Assembly: GCA_032051265.1 (NCBI GenBank)
Contig: DAMBYU010000005.1
Span: 1-64,000, forward strand
Reading direction: 5' to 3'
Origin: Dryocola sp032051265
GTDB lineage: Bacteria > Pseudomonadota > Gammaproteobacteria > Enterobacterales > Enterobacteriaceae
DNA: 64,000 nucleotides
The translations under genes were made by a program, and so were the position numbers. Shown piece after piece: positions 50,035 through 59,098 of this stretch. Numbering within the stretch: the stretch's first letter is position 1; the number at the start of each line of letters is the position of its first letter. The notes beneath the pieces are model-generated. The model was not told the origin of the DNA and did no database searches. It saw only the letters and a list, made by a program, of their open reading frames with translations.

Positions 50035-52176
50035 ATGAGCACCTTATTACTTCTTTTAGCTGCTATGCTGGCCTGTGTATTGATTGCCGGATGGCTGGTC
50101 TGGCGCAGCCTGAGGCTGCGTGCCCCTCTGCCGCATACGCAATCTTTTGCCGGAGCAACCTCACGCAAGTTAACTGCCGAAGAACGCACTGCTATTGAAA
50201 ACTACATTGAGACGCTAACCCGTACGCAGGATATCGTTGGGCCCTCTGGCGCAAGTACCGCACCGGTAAAGCTGGTCCTCAATGCGCAGAGTAATACGGT
50301 GCTTTCTCTGACCCGCTCTATCACCCGCTATGGCCTGTCGACTGACGATGCCAACAAATGGCGCTATTACCTTGATTCGGTTGAAGTTCACTTACCGCCT
50401 TACTGGGAACAGTACATCACTAACGACAATAACGTTGAGCTGATCCGTACTGAAACCGTCCCGCTGGTGATCTCGCTTAATGGCCACACGCTGAACGAAG
50501 ATAACAGCGAAAGCCCCGCCTTCGCGCTGGAACGCGCCACCGGTAATCAGGCATCCATTCGCGGTGAAGAAAGCGAACAAATCGAACTGCTGAATATCCG
50601 CCAGGAAACACCTGAAGAAGCCGCTCTGAGCCGTCCGGATGGGCTGCGCGAGGCCATTCTTATGTGCGTCGCGTTTGTGATGTTATTCTTTTGTCTGGTC
50701 AGCCCTTCCGTGGTGTTGCCGTGGCTGCTGGGCGGCGCAATTATGCTGCTGGCAGCCAGTCTGTGGGGGCTGTTTGCACCGCCGGCAAAAAATACGCTAC
50801 GCGAAATACACTGCCTGCGAGGCACGCCAAAACGCTGGGGATTATTTGGTGAGTCCAATCAGGAGCAGATCAACAACATCTCGCTGGGCATTATCGATCT
50901 GGTTTACCCCCCGCACTGGCAACCCTACGTCGCGCAGGATCTGGGACAGGAAACCGACATTGACATCTATCTTGACCGCAACGTTGTGCGCCAGGGACGT
51001 TTTCTGTCGCTGCATGATGAGGTCAAAAATTTCCCGATTCAGCACTGGGTGCGCAACCTGGTAATTGCCACCGGGGCGCTGGTTGTGCTGTTGATGCTAA
51101 CCATCTGGGTTCCGCTTGAGATGCCGCTTAAGTTAAGCATTTCCTGGCTGAAAGGCGCGCAGTCCATCGAAGCCACAAGCGTTGCAGATTTGGATAAAAC
51201 CACGCTGCGCGTCGGCGACACGCTGCGCGTCAAAGGCACCGGCATGTGCAATATCCATTTACCAGCCGCCTACACCGCCAAACAGAACTACCCTTTTACG
51301 CCGTTTGACTGCTCGCAGATTATCTGGAATACCGCGCGCCCGTTACCGCTGCCGGAATCAGACATCATGGATAAAGCCACCGCCCTGATTGAGGCCGTAA
51401 GCGGCCAAATCCACCCGCAAACAGAAGCCGATTCAAAGGTTAATCCGCAGCTAAGAACCGCTATCGAGAAATCGGGTATGGTGCTGCTGGACGATTTTGC
51501 CGGTATCGTGCAAAAAACCCAGGCGCTTTGTACGACTAACGACGAATGTGTACGGCTAAAAAACGCGTTGATTAACCTGGGCAATACTAAAGACTGGGAT
51601 TCACTGATCAAACGAGCCGACTCAGGCAAACTCGATGGCGTAAACGTTCTGCTACGCCCGGTCAGCGCCGAATCGCTCGACAATCTGGTAACCACCTCGA
51701 CCGCCCCGTTCTTCATCCGTGAAACCGCCCGCGCGGCGCAGAAGCTCAACAGCCCGGCGCCCGGTGGTTTTGTCATTATCAGCGATGAAGGAAGCGATCT
51801 GGTCGATCAACCGTTGCCCCCGGTTTCTCTGTACGACTATCCGGCCCAGGAGCAGTGGGGTGAGTTCCAGCGTCTTGCCGATATGCTGCTCCAGACGCCG
51901 TTCAGCGCCGAGGGTATTATCACCGGTCTGAGCGACGATGCGAATGGCACCCAGCATGTCACATTGCACCGCATCCCGGACAGCAGCAGCCTCTGGCGCT
52001 ATATCGCCACGACCTTGTTACTCTTTAGTATGCTGTTAAGCTTTGCGGTAAACGGTGTTCTTACGCTGCGCCGCTATCGCCGCAGCCGTAATCGCCTGGC
52101 GCAGATTCAGCAGTACTATGAAAGCTGTATGAATCCGTCGTTAGCGCCACTCCCCGCGGTACGTTCGCTGTTCTAA
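50035..52176 (+). CDS. igaA: Intracellular growth attenuator IgaA (YrfF), Rcs repressor
   Basis: 713 residues. Membrane segments at about 2-24, 204-250 (two), 340-362 and 653-677 alternate with a cytoplasmic N-terminal domain (25-203), a second cytoplasmic part and a large periplasmic domain (about 363-652) with the cysteines CNI, FDCSQ and ALCTTNDECV. IgaA holds down the Rcs phosphorelay at RcsD until RcsF signals envelope damage. Essential in Salmonella unless Rcs is off. Length is like E. coli (711). Confidence 0.95.
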   Translation: MSTLLLLLAAMLACVLIAGWLVWRSLRLRAPLPHTQSFAGATSRKLTAEERTAIENYIETLTRTQDIVGPSGASTAPVKLVLNAQSNTVLSLTRSITRYGLSTDDANKWRYYLDSVEVHLPPYWEQYITNDNNVELIRTETVPLVISLNGHTLNEDNSESPAFALERATGNQASIRGEESEQIELLNIRQETPEEAALSRPDGLREAILMCVAFVMLFFCLVSPSVVLPWLLGGAIMLLAASLWGLFAPPAKNTLREIHCLRGTPKRWGLFGESNQEQINNISLGIIDLVYPPHWQPYVAQDLGQETDIDIYLDRNVVRQGRFLSLHDEVKNFPIQHWVRNLVIATGALVVLLMLTIWVPLEMPLKLSISWLKGAQSIEATSVADLDKTTLRVGDTLRVKGTGMCNIHLPAAYTAKQNYPFTPFDCSQIIWNTARPLPLPESDIMDKATALIEAVSGQIHPQTEADSKVNPQLRTAIEKSGMVLLDDFAGIVQKTQALCTTNDECVRLKNALINLGNTKDWDSLIKRADSGKLDGVNVLLRPVSAESLDNLVTTSTAPFFIRETARAAQKLNSPAPGGFVIISDEGSDLVDQPLPPVSLYDYPAQEQWGEFQRLADMLLQTPFSAEGIITGLSDDANGTQHVTLHRIPDSSSLWRYIATTLLLFSMLLSFAVNGVLTLRRYRRSRNRLAQIQQYYESCMNPSLAPLPAVRSLF

Positions 52177-52232
52177 ATTTCACGCGGCAGTGTGCTAACC
52201 TGTCGCGCAGTTTCCCCACTCAGGTTTAACCC

Positions 52233-52916
52233 ATGCATATTGATATTGCCTGGCAGGATGTCGACACCGTTTTGCTCGATATGGACGGCACGCTGCTGGA
52301 TCTCGCGTTTGATAACCACTTCTGGCAGAAACTGGTTCCGGAAACCGTAAGCCTTGAGCGTGGCATTCCATTGGATGAAGCTCACCAGTTAATTGCCAGT
52401 GAATATCATGCCGTGCAACATACGCTAAACTGGTACTGTCTGGATTACTGGAGCGAACGGCTTGGGCTGGATATCCACGCTATGACCGCCGCTCAGGGAC
52501 CAAATGCCGTACTGCGTGAAGATACCGCCCCGTTCCTCGATGCGTTAAAAGCCTGTGGTAAGCGGCGAATTCTGCTGACAAATGCGCATCCTTATAACCT
52601 GGCGGTCAAGCTTGAACACACCGGTTTAGCGCAGCACCTTGATTTATTGCTTTCCACCCACACATTTGGTTATCCGAAAGAGGATCAACGGTTGTGGCAG
52701 GCTGTAGCGGCACATACGGGGCTGGACGAAGCAAGAACCCTGTTTATCGATGACAGCGAGCCGATTCTGGATGCAGCGGCAAAGTTTGGTATTCGTTACT
52801 GTCTGGGCGTTACTAATCCGGATTCCGGAATGGCCGACAAAACCTGGCTACGTCATCCTGCGTTGAATGACTACCGCCGCCTGATCCCCTCGCTTCGGGT
52901 TAAGGAGCCGCGATGA
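52233..52916 (+). CDS. yrfG: GMP/IMP nucleotidase YrfG
   Basis: 227 residues (222 in E. coli). HAD fold: motif I LLDMDGTLLDL, motif II LLTNAHP, and IDDSEPILDAA. Purine nucleotidase activity on GMP and IMP is known for the E. coli enzyme. It overlaps hslR by 4 nt (ATGA), so they are coupled. Confidence 0.95.
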   Translation: MHIDIAWQDVDTVLLDMDGTLLDLAFDNHFWQKLVPETVSLERGIPLDEAHQLIASEYHAVQHTLNWYCLDYWSERLGLDIHAMTAAQGPNAVLREDTAPFLDALKACGKRRILLTNAHPYNLAVKLEHTGLAQHLDLLLSTHTFGYPKEDQRLWQAVAAHTGLDEARTLFIDDSEPILDAAAKFGIRYCLGVTNPDSGMADKTWLRHPALNDYRRLIPSLRVKEPR

Positions 52917-53314
52917 AAGAGAAATCGTCCGAAGGTGTACGCCTGGACAAATGGCTTTGGGCTGCACGCTTTTACAAAACTCGTGCCGTGGCCCGGGAAA
53001 TGGTCGAAGGCGGCAAAGTGCATTACAACGGACAGCGCAGCAAGCCCAGCAAGATTGTTGAACTGAACGCCGTACTAACGCTGCGCCAGGGCAATGACGA
53101 ACGTACGGTTAAAGTGCTTGGCATAACCGAGCAGCGTCGTCCGGCTACGGAGGCGATGCAGCTGTATGAAGAGACGGCGGAAAGTATTGAAAAACGGGAA
53201 AAAATGGCGCTGTCACGCAAGATGAATTCGCTGACCATGCCGCACCCGGACCGTCGCCCGGATAAAAAGGAACGCCGGGATCTGATGAAATTTAAACACG
53301 GCGGCAACGACTAG
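52913..53314 (+). CDS. hslR: Heat-shock protein 15 (ribosome-associated)
   Basis: 133 residues. An S4 RNA-binding domain at about 8-70 (VRLDKWLWAARFYKTRAVAR) and a basic tail ending KFKHGGND. It binds free 50S subunits carrying a stuck nascent chain. Part of yrfG-hslR-hslO; heat-shock induced in E. coli. Confidence 0.97.
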   Translation: MKEKSSEGVRLDKWLWAARFYKTRAVAREMVEGGKVHYNGQRSKPSKIVELNAVLTLRQGNDERTVKVLGITEQRRPATEAMQLYEETAESIEKREKMALSRKMNSLTMPHPDRRPDKKERRDLMKFKHGGND

Positions 53315-53338
53315 CTGCCGCCTGACTGAGAGAAAACT

Positions 53339-54217
53339 ATGGCTCAACACGACCAACTCCATCGTTACCTGTTCGAAAACTATGCCGTGCGCGGCGAACT
53401 GGTAACGGTATCCGAAACCTGGCAGCAGATCATGGAAAACCATGACTATCCGCAGCCGGTGAAAAAAATCCTCGGCGAACTGCTGGTCGCAACTAGTCTG
53501 CTGACGGCAACCCTGAAGTTTGACGGCGATATCACCGTCCAGCTACAGGGAGATGGCCCGATGACCCTCGCTGTGATCAACGGCAACAATAACCAGCAAA
53601 TGCGCGGCGTGGCTCGCGTTCAGGGCGATGTGCCTGCTGATGCTGATTTGAAAACGCTGGTTGGTAACGGCTTCCTGGTCATCACCATCACGCCGAGCGA
53701 AGGCGAGCGCTACCAGGGCGTTGTGGGTCTGGAAGGCGATACGCTGGCCGACTGTCTGGAGGATTACTTCCTGCGTTCCGAACAGTTGCCTACGCGTCTG
53801 TTCATCCGTACCGGCTACGTTGAAGGCCAGGCAGCCGCAGGCGGCATGCTGCTGCAGGTTTTACCTGCGCAAAACGCACAGGCGGATGACTTCACGCACC
53901 TGGCCGCGCTGACAGAAACCATTACCGCAGAAGAGCTGCTTACGCTGCCGGCCAATGACGTGCTGTGGCGCCTGTATCATGAAGAAGAAGTGACGCTCTA
54001 CGATCCGCAGGCCGTGGAATTCAAGTGCACCTGCTCCCGCGAGCGCTGTGCCGACGCGCTGAAAACCCTGCCGGACGAAGAAGTGGACAGCATCATCGCC
54101 GAAGACAGTGAAATCGACATGAACTGTGATTACTGCGGCAGCCACTACGTGTTCGATGCCATGGACATCGCCGCAATCCGTAACAACGCCTCCCCGGCGG
54201 ATCCTCAGCTTCACTGA
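53339..54217 (+). CDS. hslO: Redox-regulated chaperone Hsp33
   Basis: 292 residues. The C-terminal zinc centre is intact: CxC at about 230/232 (FKCTCS) and CxxC at about 263/266 (NCDYCG). Oxidation releases zinc and activates the holdase in the cytoplasm. Follows hslR by 24 nt. N-terminus MAQHDQLHRYLFENYAVRGE. Confidence 0.97.
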   Translation: MAQHDQLHRYLFENYAVRGELVTVSETWQQIMENHDYPQPVKKILGELLVATSLLTATLKFDGDITVQLQGDGPMTLAVINGNNNQQMRGVARVQGDVPADADLKTLVGNGFLVITITPSEGERYQGVVGLEGDTLADCLEDYFLRSEQLPTRLFIRTGYVEGQAAAGGMLLQVLPAQNAQADDFTHLAALTETITAEELLTLPANDVLWRLYHEEEVTLYDPQAVEFKCTCSRERCADALKTLPDEEVDSIIAEDSEIDMNCDYCGSHYVFDAMDIAAIRNNASPADPQLH

Positions 54218-54228
54218 TTTTTTTCTGA

Positions 54229-54258
54229 GGCGGACGGCGCTCGCGCTTATCCGCCCTG
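54229..54258. repeat. REP-like palindrome after hslO
   Basis: GGCGGA and TCCGCC flank a GC-rich loop, ending in GCGCTTATCCGCCCTG. The same 16 nt recurs at 61452-61467 after tex. Both copies lie downstream of a stop codon between transcription units, the usual place for REP elements. Confidence 0.65.
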
Positions 54259-54384
54259 GTTTTTCACTCCCTTTCTTACGAACGCGCTCTCGATCACATC
54301 GCTTCAGTTTATTGCACTGCCTTTTAACATATTCGGAATATTTTACCCGCCGTATTGCCAATCCCTGCCATACTCTCAACCCGT

Positions 54385-54400
54385 TGTGACTAGCTTCACA
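54385..54400 (+). promoter_or_regulatory. Consensus CRP site upstream of pckA
   Basis: TGTGACTAGCTTCACA is a perfect TGTGA-N6-TCACA. It is 115 nt before pckA. With TACAAT (54475-54480) as -10, the site would be near -94; with TATAAA (54490-54495) near -109. pckA is known to be cAMP-CRP dependent in E. coli. A TTTGAG/CTCAAA dyad lies at 54416-54434. Confidence 0.8.
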
Positions 54401-54514
54401 GCGCCGTTACCCTGGTTTGAGTTGGATGCTCAAATCTATGAGTTTGGTCGCGGTTAACAAGCAATAAACAACCCTACAATCTAAGGTAGTATAAATTGGC
54501 TAAGGAGCAGTGAC

Positions 54515-56134
54515 ATGCGAGTTAAAGGTATAACCCCGCAGGATCTCAAGGCTTATGGTATTAACGATGTGAGTGAAGTGCTCTACAACCCCGATTACGA
54601 CACTCTCTATCGCGAAGAGCTTGATCCCAGTCTGGAAGGCTTTGAACGAGGCGTAGAAACTAACCTCGGCGCCGTCGCCGTGGATACCGGCATCTTTACC
54701 GGCCGCTCACCAAAAGATAAGTATATCGTTCGTGACGACACCACCCGTGACACGCTCTGGTGGGCGGATAACGGCAAAGGCAAGAACGACAACAAACCGC
54801 TCTCCGAAGAGACCTGGCAAAGCCTGAAAGGACTGGTTGCCCGACAGCTTTCTGGCAAACGCTTGTTCATTATCGATGCGTTCTGCGGCGCCAATGCCGA
54901 CACCCGTCTTTCGGTACGTTTTATTACCGAAGTGGCCTGGCAGGCCCATTTCGTTAAGAACATGTTTATCCGCCCAACCCCTGAAGAGCTTGAATCTTTC
55001 ACTCCCGATTTTGTGGTGATGAACGGTGCCAAATGCACCAACCCACACTGGCAGGAGCAAGGAATGCACTCCGAAAACTTCATCGCCTTTAACCTTACTG
55101 AACGGATGCAGCTCATTGGCGGCACCTGGTACGGCGGCGAAATGAAGAAGGGGATGTTCTCCATTATGAATTATCTGCTGCCGTTAAAAGGCATTGCTTC
55201 TATGCACTGCTCGGCTAACGTCGGCGAAAAAGGCGATGTCGCCGTGTTCTTTGGCTTATCCGGCACGGGTAAAACTACCCTGTCCACAGATCCAAAACGT
55301 CGCCTGATCGGCGATGATGAACACGGCTGGGACGACGACGGCGTATTTAACTTTGAAGGCGGCTGCTACGCGAAAACCATTCGTCTGTCTGAAGAAGCCG
55401 AACCGGATATTTTCCATGCTATCCGCCGTGATGCGCTGCTGGAAAACGTCACCGTGCGTGCAGACGGTTCCATCGACTTCGACGACAGCTCAAAAACTGA
55501 AAATACCCGCGTATCGTACCCGATTTACCATATCGACAATATCGTCAAGCCGGTCTCCAAAGCGGGACACGCCACCAAGGTTATTTTCCTGACGGCTGAT
55601 GCGTTTGGCGTTTTACCGCCGGTTTCCCGCCTGACGGCAAACCAGACCCAGTACCACTTCCTGTCCGGCTTTACCGCCAAACTCGCAGGAACCGAGCGCG
55701 GCGTAACCGAACCCACGCCAACCTTCTCAGCCTGCTTTGGCGCAGCGTTCCTCTCGCTGCACCCAACGCAGTATGCCGAAGTGCTGGTGAAGCGTATGCA
55801 GGCTGCAGGCGCGCAGGCTTATCTGGTTAACACGGGTTGGAACGGCACGGGCAAACGCATCTCGATCAAAGACACTCGTGCAATTATCGATGCGATTCTG
55901 GATGGCTCGCTTGATGACGCTGAAACCTTCACCCTGCCGATGTTCGATCTGGCTATCCCGATGGAGCTTGCCGGTGTCGATACCCGTATCCTGGATCCGC
56001 GCAGCACCTATGCCTCACCGGAACAGTGGCAGGAGAAAGCCGAGCAGCTGGCTAAGCTGTTTGTGTCTAACTTTGAGAAGTACACTGATACCCCGGCGGG
56101 GGCGGCACTGGTGAGCGCGGGGCCAAAAATTTAA
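54515..56134 (+). CDS. pckA: Phosphoenolpyruvate carboxykinase (ATP)
   Basis: 539 residues (540 in E. coli). The kinase P-loop GLSGTGKTTLS is near residue 247, with DDEHGWDDDGVFNFEGGCYA metal site after it; FCGANADTRLS and the SGFTAKLAGTERG block are conserved. It converts oxaloacetate and ATP to PEP, the first step of gluconeogenesis. CRP site upstream, strong SD AAGGAG, and bidirectional terminator after. Confidence 0.98.
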   Translation: MRVKGITPQDLKAYGINDVSEVLYNPDYDTLYREELDPSLEGFERGVETNLGAVAVDTGIFTGRSPKDKYIVRDDTTRDTLWWADNGKGKNDNKPLSEETWQSLKGLVARQLSGKRLFIIDAFCGANADTRLSVRFITEVAWQAHFVKNMFIRPTPEELESFTPDFVVMNGAKCTNPHWQEQGMHSENFIAFNLTERMQLIGGTWYGGEMKKGMFSIMNYLLPLKGIASMHCSANVGEKGDVAVFFGLSGTGKTTLSTDPKRRLIGDDEHGWDDDGVFNFEGGCYAKTIRLSEEAEPDIFHAIRRDALLENVTVRADGSIDFDDSSKTENTRVSYPIYHIDNIVKPVSKAGHATKVIFLTADAFGVLPPVSRLTANQTQYHFLSGFTAKLAGTERGVTEPTPTFSACFGAAFLSLHPTQYAEVLVKRMQAAGAQAYLVNTGWNGTGKRISIKDTRAIIDAILDGSLDDAETFTLPMFDLAIPMELAGVDTRILDPRSTYASPEQWQEKAEQLAKLFVSNFEKYTDTPAGAALVSAGPKI

Positions 56135-56150
56135 TCTCCTCGTTGCCCAT

Positions 56151-56180
56151 AAAAAACGAACCTCTTGAGGTTCGTTTTTT
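56151..56180. terminator. Bidirectional terminator between pckA and envZ
   Basis: AAAAAACGAACCTC and GAGGTTCGTTTTTT form a 14-nt stem with a 2-nt centre; both strands end in T-runs. It terminates the two convergent units. Confidence 0.93.
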
Positions 56181-56183
56181 ATT

Positions 56184-57545
56184 TCAGGCAGGTTTACTCT
56201 CTTTGCTCTGGTGGACGACTTTGTTTATCGGCAAAGGCAGCCAGGCCCTGATGCGTAAACCGCCCCGCTCGCTAACACCGATATCCAGAATCCCGTTATG
56301 GTTGTCGACAATACGCTGTACTATCGCCAGCCCGAGCCCGGTGCCGCTGGTGCTACGCGCGCTGTCGCCGCGCACAAACGGCTGAAGCAGATGCTTTAAC
56401 TGCTCCGGTTTAATGCCCGGACCGTCATCCTCTACCTGGAACCAGGCGCGATTAAGCTCGCCGCCGCTGCTGACTTTGATCCAGCCGTTGCCGTAACGAG
56501 CCGCGTTAACCACCATATTGGCTACGGCGCGTTTAATCGACAGCGGATGAATATTCACCGGCAGCTCACCCGCCTGCAGCGCGGTTTCAATCTCGCGCTC
56601 ATAACCGCTCTCAGCCGCAATCACCTCACCCAGCACGCTGTTGAGATCGGCGGTTTCCAGCGGCATTTCCTGGCCGGTGCGCAGGTAGTCGATAAACTGT
56701 TCGATAATCGCATTACATTCTTCGATATCTTTATTAATCGACTCGGCAAGATAGCCGTCTTCCTGACCCATCATTTCCGTTGCCAGACGAATGCGCGTCA
56801 GCGGCGTGCGCAGGTCGTGGCTTACGCCCGCCATCAGCAGCGTGCGGTCATCCGCCAGTTGCTTAACGCCTGCCGCCATATGGTTGAACGCTCGCGTAAC
56901 AGAGCGCACCTCCGAAGCACCGTATTCGCGCAGCGGCGGCGGAATAATCCCTTTACCCACCTGCAAGGCGGCGTGCTCAAGATCCACCAGCGGTCGGTTC
57001 TGTATGCGGATAAATAACCACGCGCCCCCTATCGCCAGCAGCATAATCGCCAGCGTGTAGCGGAACAGCGGCGAGAAATCACCCTGATGAATTTCCGTCA
57101 GCGGCACCCGCACCCAGATATTTGGCGACAGCCAGGTTTTCAGCCACACAACGGGCGAGCTTTTGTTAACCTCAACGCGTACTTCCGTCGGGCCACCCAG
57201 CTGCTGTGCCATTTGATGACTCAAAAACTCATAATGCTGCGCCCAACGCAGACCGGCATCTTCCGCCGCTTCGTTGGAATAGAGAGAAATTCCCAGCTCG
57301 CGGTAAATCTCACGACGAAAAGCTGGCGGCACCACCAGCTGCGTGCCATCTTCAAGCTGCAGTTTATCGGTCATCAGCATACGGACTTCGTAGGCGAGGA
57401 CTTTGTTAAACTGCTGCAAGCTCGGCAAAATCGCGAAGTTGAGCACCACGAGATAAGTCGTCACCAGGCTGACGAACAGCAAGGTGACGATCAGGAGCAG
57501 CGTACGGGCAAACGAGCTTCTGGGTGAGAAGCGGACTCGCCTCAT
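56184..57545 (-). CDS. envZ: Osmosensor histidine kinase EnvZ
   Basis: 453 residues (450 in E. coli). Membrane segments at about 16-40 and 162-180 border a periplasmic domain; HAMP; phosphoacceptor His243 in GVSHDLRTPLTR; ATP-binding NMVVNAARYGN, DDGPGI and GTGLGLAIV. It phosphorylates and dephosphorylates OmpR in response to osmolarity and acid. Overlaps ompR by 4 nt. Confidence 0.98.
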   Translation of the reverse strand: MRRVRFSPRSSFARTLLLIVTLLFVSLVTTYLVVLNFAILPSLQQFNKVLAYEVRMLMTDKLQLEDGTQLVVPPAFRREIYRELGISLYSNEAAEDAGLRWAQHYEFLSHQMAQQLGGPTEVRVEVNKSSPVVWLKTWLSPNIWVRVPLTEIHQGDFSPLFRYTLAIMLLAIGGAWLFIRIQNRPLVDLEHAALQVGKGIIPPPLREYGASEVRSVTRAFNHMAAGVKQLADDRTLLMAGVSHDLRTPLTRIRLATEMMGQEDGYLAESINKDIEECNAIIEQFIDYLRTGQEMPLETADLNSVLGEVIAAESGYEREIETALQAGELPVNIHPLSIKRAVANMVVNAARYGNGWIKVSSGGELNRAWFQVEDDGPGIKPEQLKHLLQPFVRGDSARSTSGTGLGLAIVQRIVDNHNGILDIGVSERGGLRIRAWLPLPINKVVHQSKESKPA

Positions 57546-58261
57546 GCCTTAGAACCGTCCGGCACGAATACGTAGCCCAGGCCCCAGACGGTCTGGATAT
57601 AACGCGGGTGCGCCGGGTCTTCTTCCACCATGCGGCGCAGGCGGGAGATTTGCACATCAATGGAACGTTCCATGGCGCTGTATTCACGGCCACGGGCGAG
57701 GTTCATTAACTTATCGCGGGAAAGCGGCTCACGCGGGTGGCTCACCAGTGCTTTGAGCACCGCGAACTCACCGCTGGTCAGCGGCATAGGCTCATCTTCA
57801 CGGAACATCTCACGGGTGCCGAGATTCAGTTTGAATTTGCCAAAGGCAATCACCGCTTCTTCCTGAGAAGGCGCGCCCGGCAGTTCGTTCGCCTGGCGAC
57901 GCAGCACCGCACGGATACGGGCCAACAGTTCACGAGGGTTAAAAGGTTTCGGAATGTAGTCATCGGCGCCGATTTCCAGGCCAACAATACGGTCAACCTC
58001 TTCGCCTTTTGCGGTAACCATGATTATCGGCATCGGGTTGCTCTGGCTGCGCAGACGACGGCAGATAGAGAGGCCGTCTTCGCCAGGCAGCATAAGATCC
58101 AGCACCATCAGGTGGAAGGACTCACGGGTTAACAGGCGATCCATCTGTTCTGCGTTAGCCACACTGCGGACCTGGAAGCCCTGCTCTGTGAGATAACGCT
58201 CTAACAGCGCACGCAGACGCATGTCGTCATCCACAACCAGAATTTTATAATTCTCTTGCAT
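57542..58261 (-). CDS. ompR: Response regulator OmpR
   Basis: 239 residues from ATG 58261 (MQENYKILVVDDDMRLRALL). Phosphorylated Asp55 in LMVLDLMLPG; the C-terminal winged helix (about 138-239) ends in IQTVWGLGYVFVPDG. Controls porin genes ompF and ompC. First gene of ompR-envZ; promoter in the 233-nt gap to greB, not resolved. Confidence 0.99.
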   Translation of the reverse strand: MQENYKILVVDDDMRLRALLERYLTEQGFQVRSVANAEQMDRLLTRESFHLMVLDLMLPGEDGLSICRRLRSQSNPMPIIMVTAKGEEVDRIVGLEIGADDYIPKPFNPRELLARIRAVLRRQANELPGAPSQEEAVIAFGKFKLNLGTREMFREDEPMPLTSGEFAVLKALVSHPREPLSRDKLMNLARGREYSAMERSIDVQISRLRRMVEEDPAHPRYIQTVWGLGYVFVPDGSKA

Positions 58262-58494
58262 TCTTATAACTCCCAAAGGCTCGAACAGTTGAGTGCGTAT
58301 TCTTAAAAAACTGCGTCAATACGACCAGACAAATCTGGTATATATTCTAGTCGAAATTGTTACAAAGCATATTAAACAGTCGGTTATAGCGATCTTTTTG
58401 CGAAAACGATGACCTGCCTCGCACATTCCCGGGATTGCCATCACCCTGATTTATCGGTTTAAATCACCTTTTGTTATCTACGTTAGGCCCAACG

Positions 58495-58968
58495 ATGAAA
58501 ACACCATTGATTACCCGCGAGGGCTACGAAAAGCTCAGGCAAGAAAAGGACTATTTGTGGCGCGAAGAGCGCCCGGAAGTGACCAAAAAGGTTACCTGGG
58601 CGGCGAGCCTTGGCGATCGCAGTGAAAATGCCGACTACCAGTACAACAAAAAACGGCTGCGTGAGATAGACCGCCGGGTACGTTATCTGACGAAATGCCT
58701 TGAAAACCTTAAAATCGTCGATTATTCGCCCCAGCAGGAAGGGAAAGTGTTCTTTGGCGCCTGGGTTGAAATTGAAAATGACGAGGGTAGCCAGTTACGC
58801 TTTCGCATCGTGGGCTACGATGAGATTTTTGGCCGCAAGGATTACATCTCTATCGACTCCCCCATGGCCCGTGCGCTGCTAAAAAAAGAAGTGGGCGATT
58901 TAGCCGTAGTGCAAACTCCCGGCGGAGAAGCCCTGTGGTATGTCAATGAAATCGAGTATGTGAAATAG
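58495..58968 (+). CDS. greB: Transcription elongation factor GreB
   Basis: 157 residues (158 in E. coli) from ATG 58495. N-terminal coiled coil with the acidic tip and ARG-less GDRSENADYQYNKKRLREID motif typical of GreB; C-terminal FKBP-like domain FGRKDYISIDSPMARALL. It rescues backtracked RNA polymerase by cleaving the transcript 3-prime end. Divergent from ompR. The Shine-Dalgarno is weak; a TTG start 8 codons upstream is unlikely. Confidence 0.97.
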   Translation: MKTPLITREGYEKLRQEKDYLWREERPEVTKKVTWAASLGDRSENADYQYNKKRLREIDRRVRYLTKCLENLKIVDYSPQQEGKVFFGAWVEIENDEGSQLRFRIVGYDEIFGRKDYISIDSPMARALLKKEVGDLAVVQTPGGEALWYVNEIEYVK

Positions 58969-59098
58969 CTCCCGTGCCGGCAACAGAACCGTCCGATTCC
59001 TCGTAGCGAAGGCGCTGTGGCTGGCATTTTTACCCTCCAGTCCGTATAACTGTCCTCTGAAATTTCCGCACTAATCGCACTACACAGATGATAAAGCC

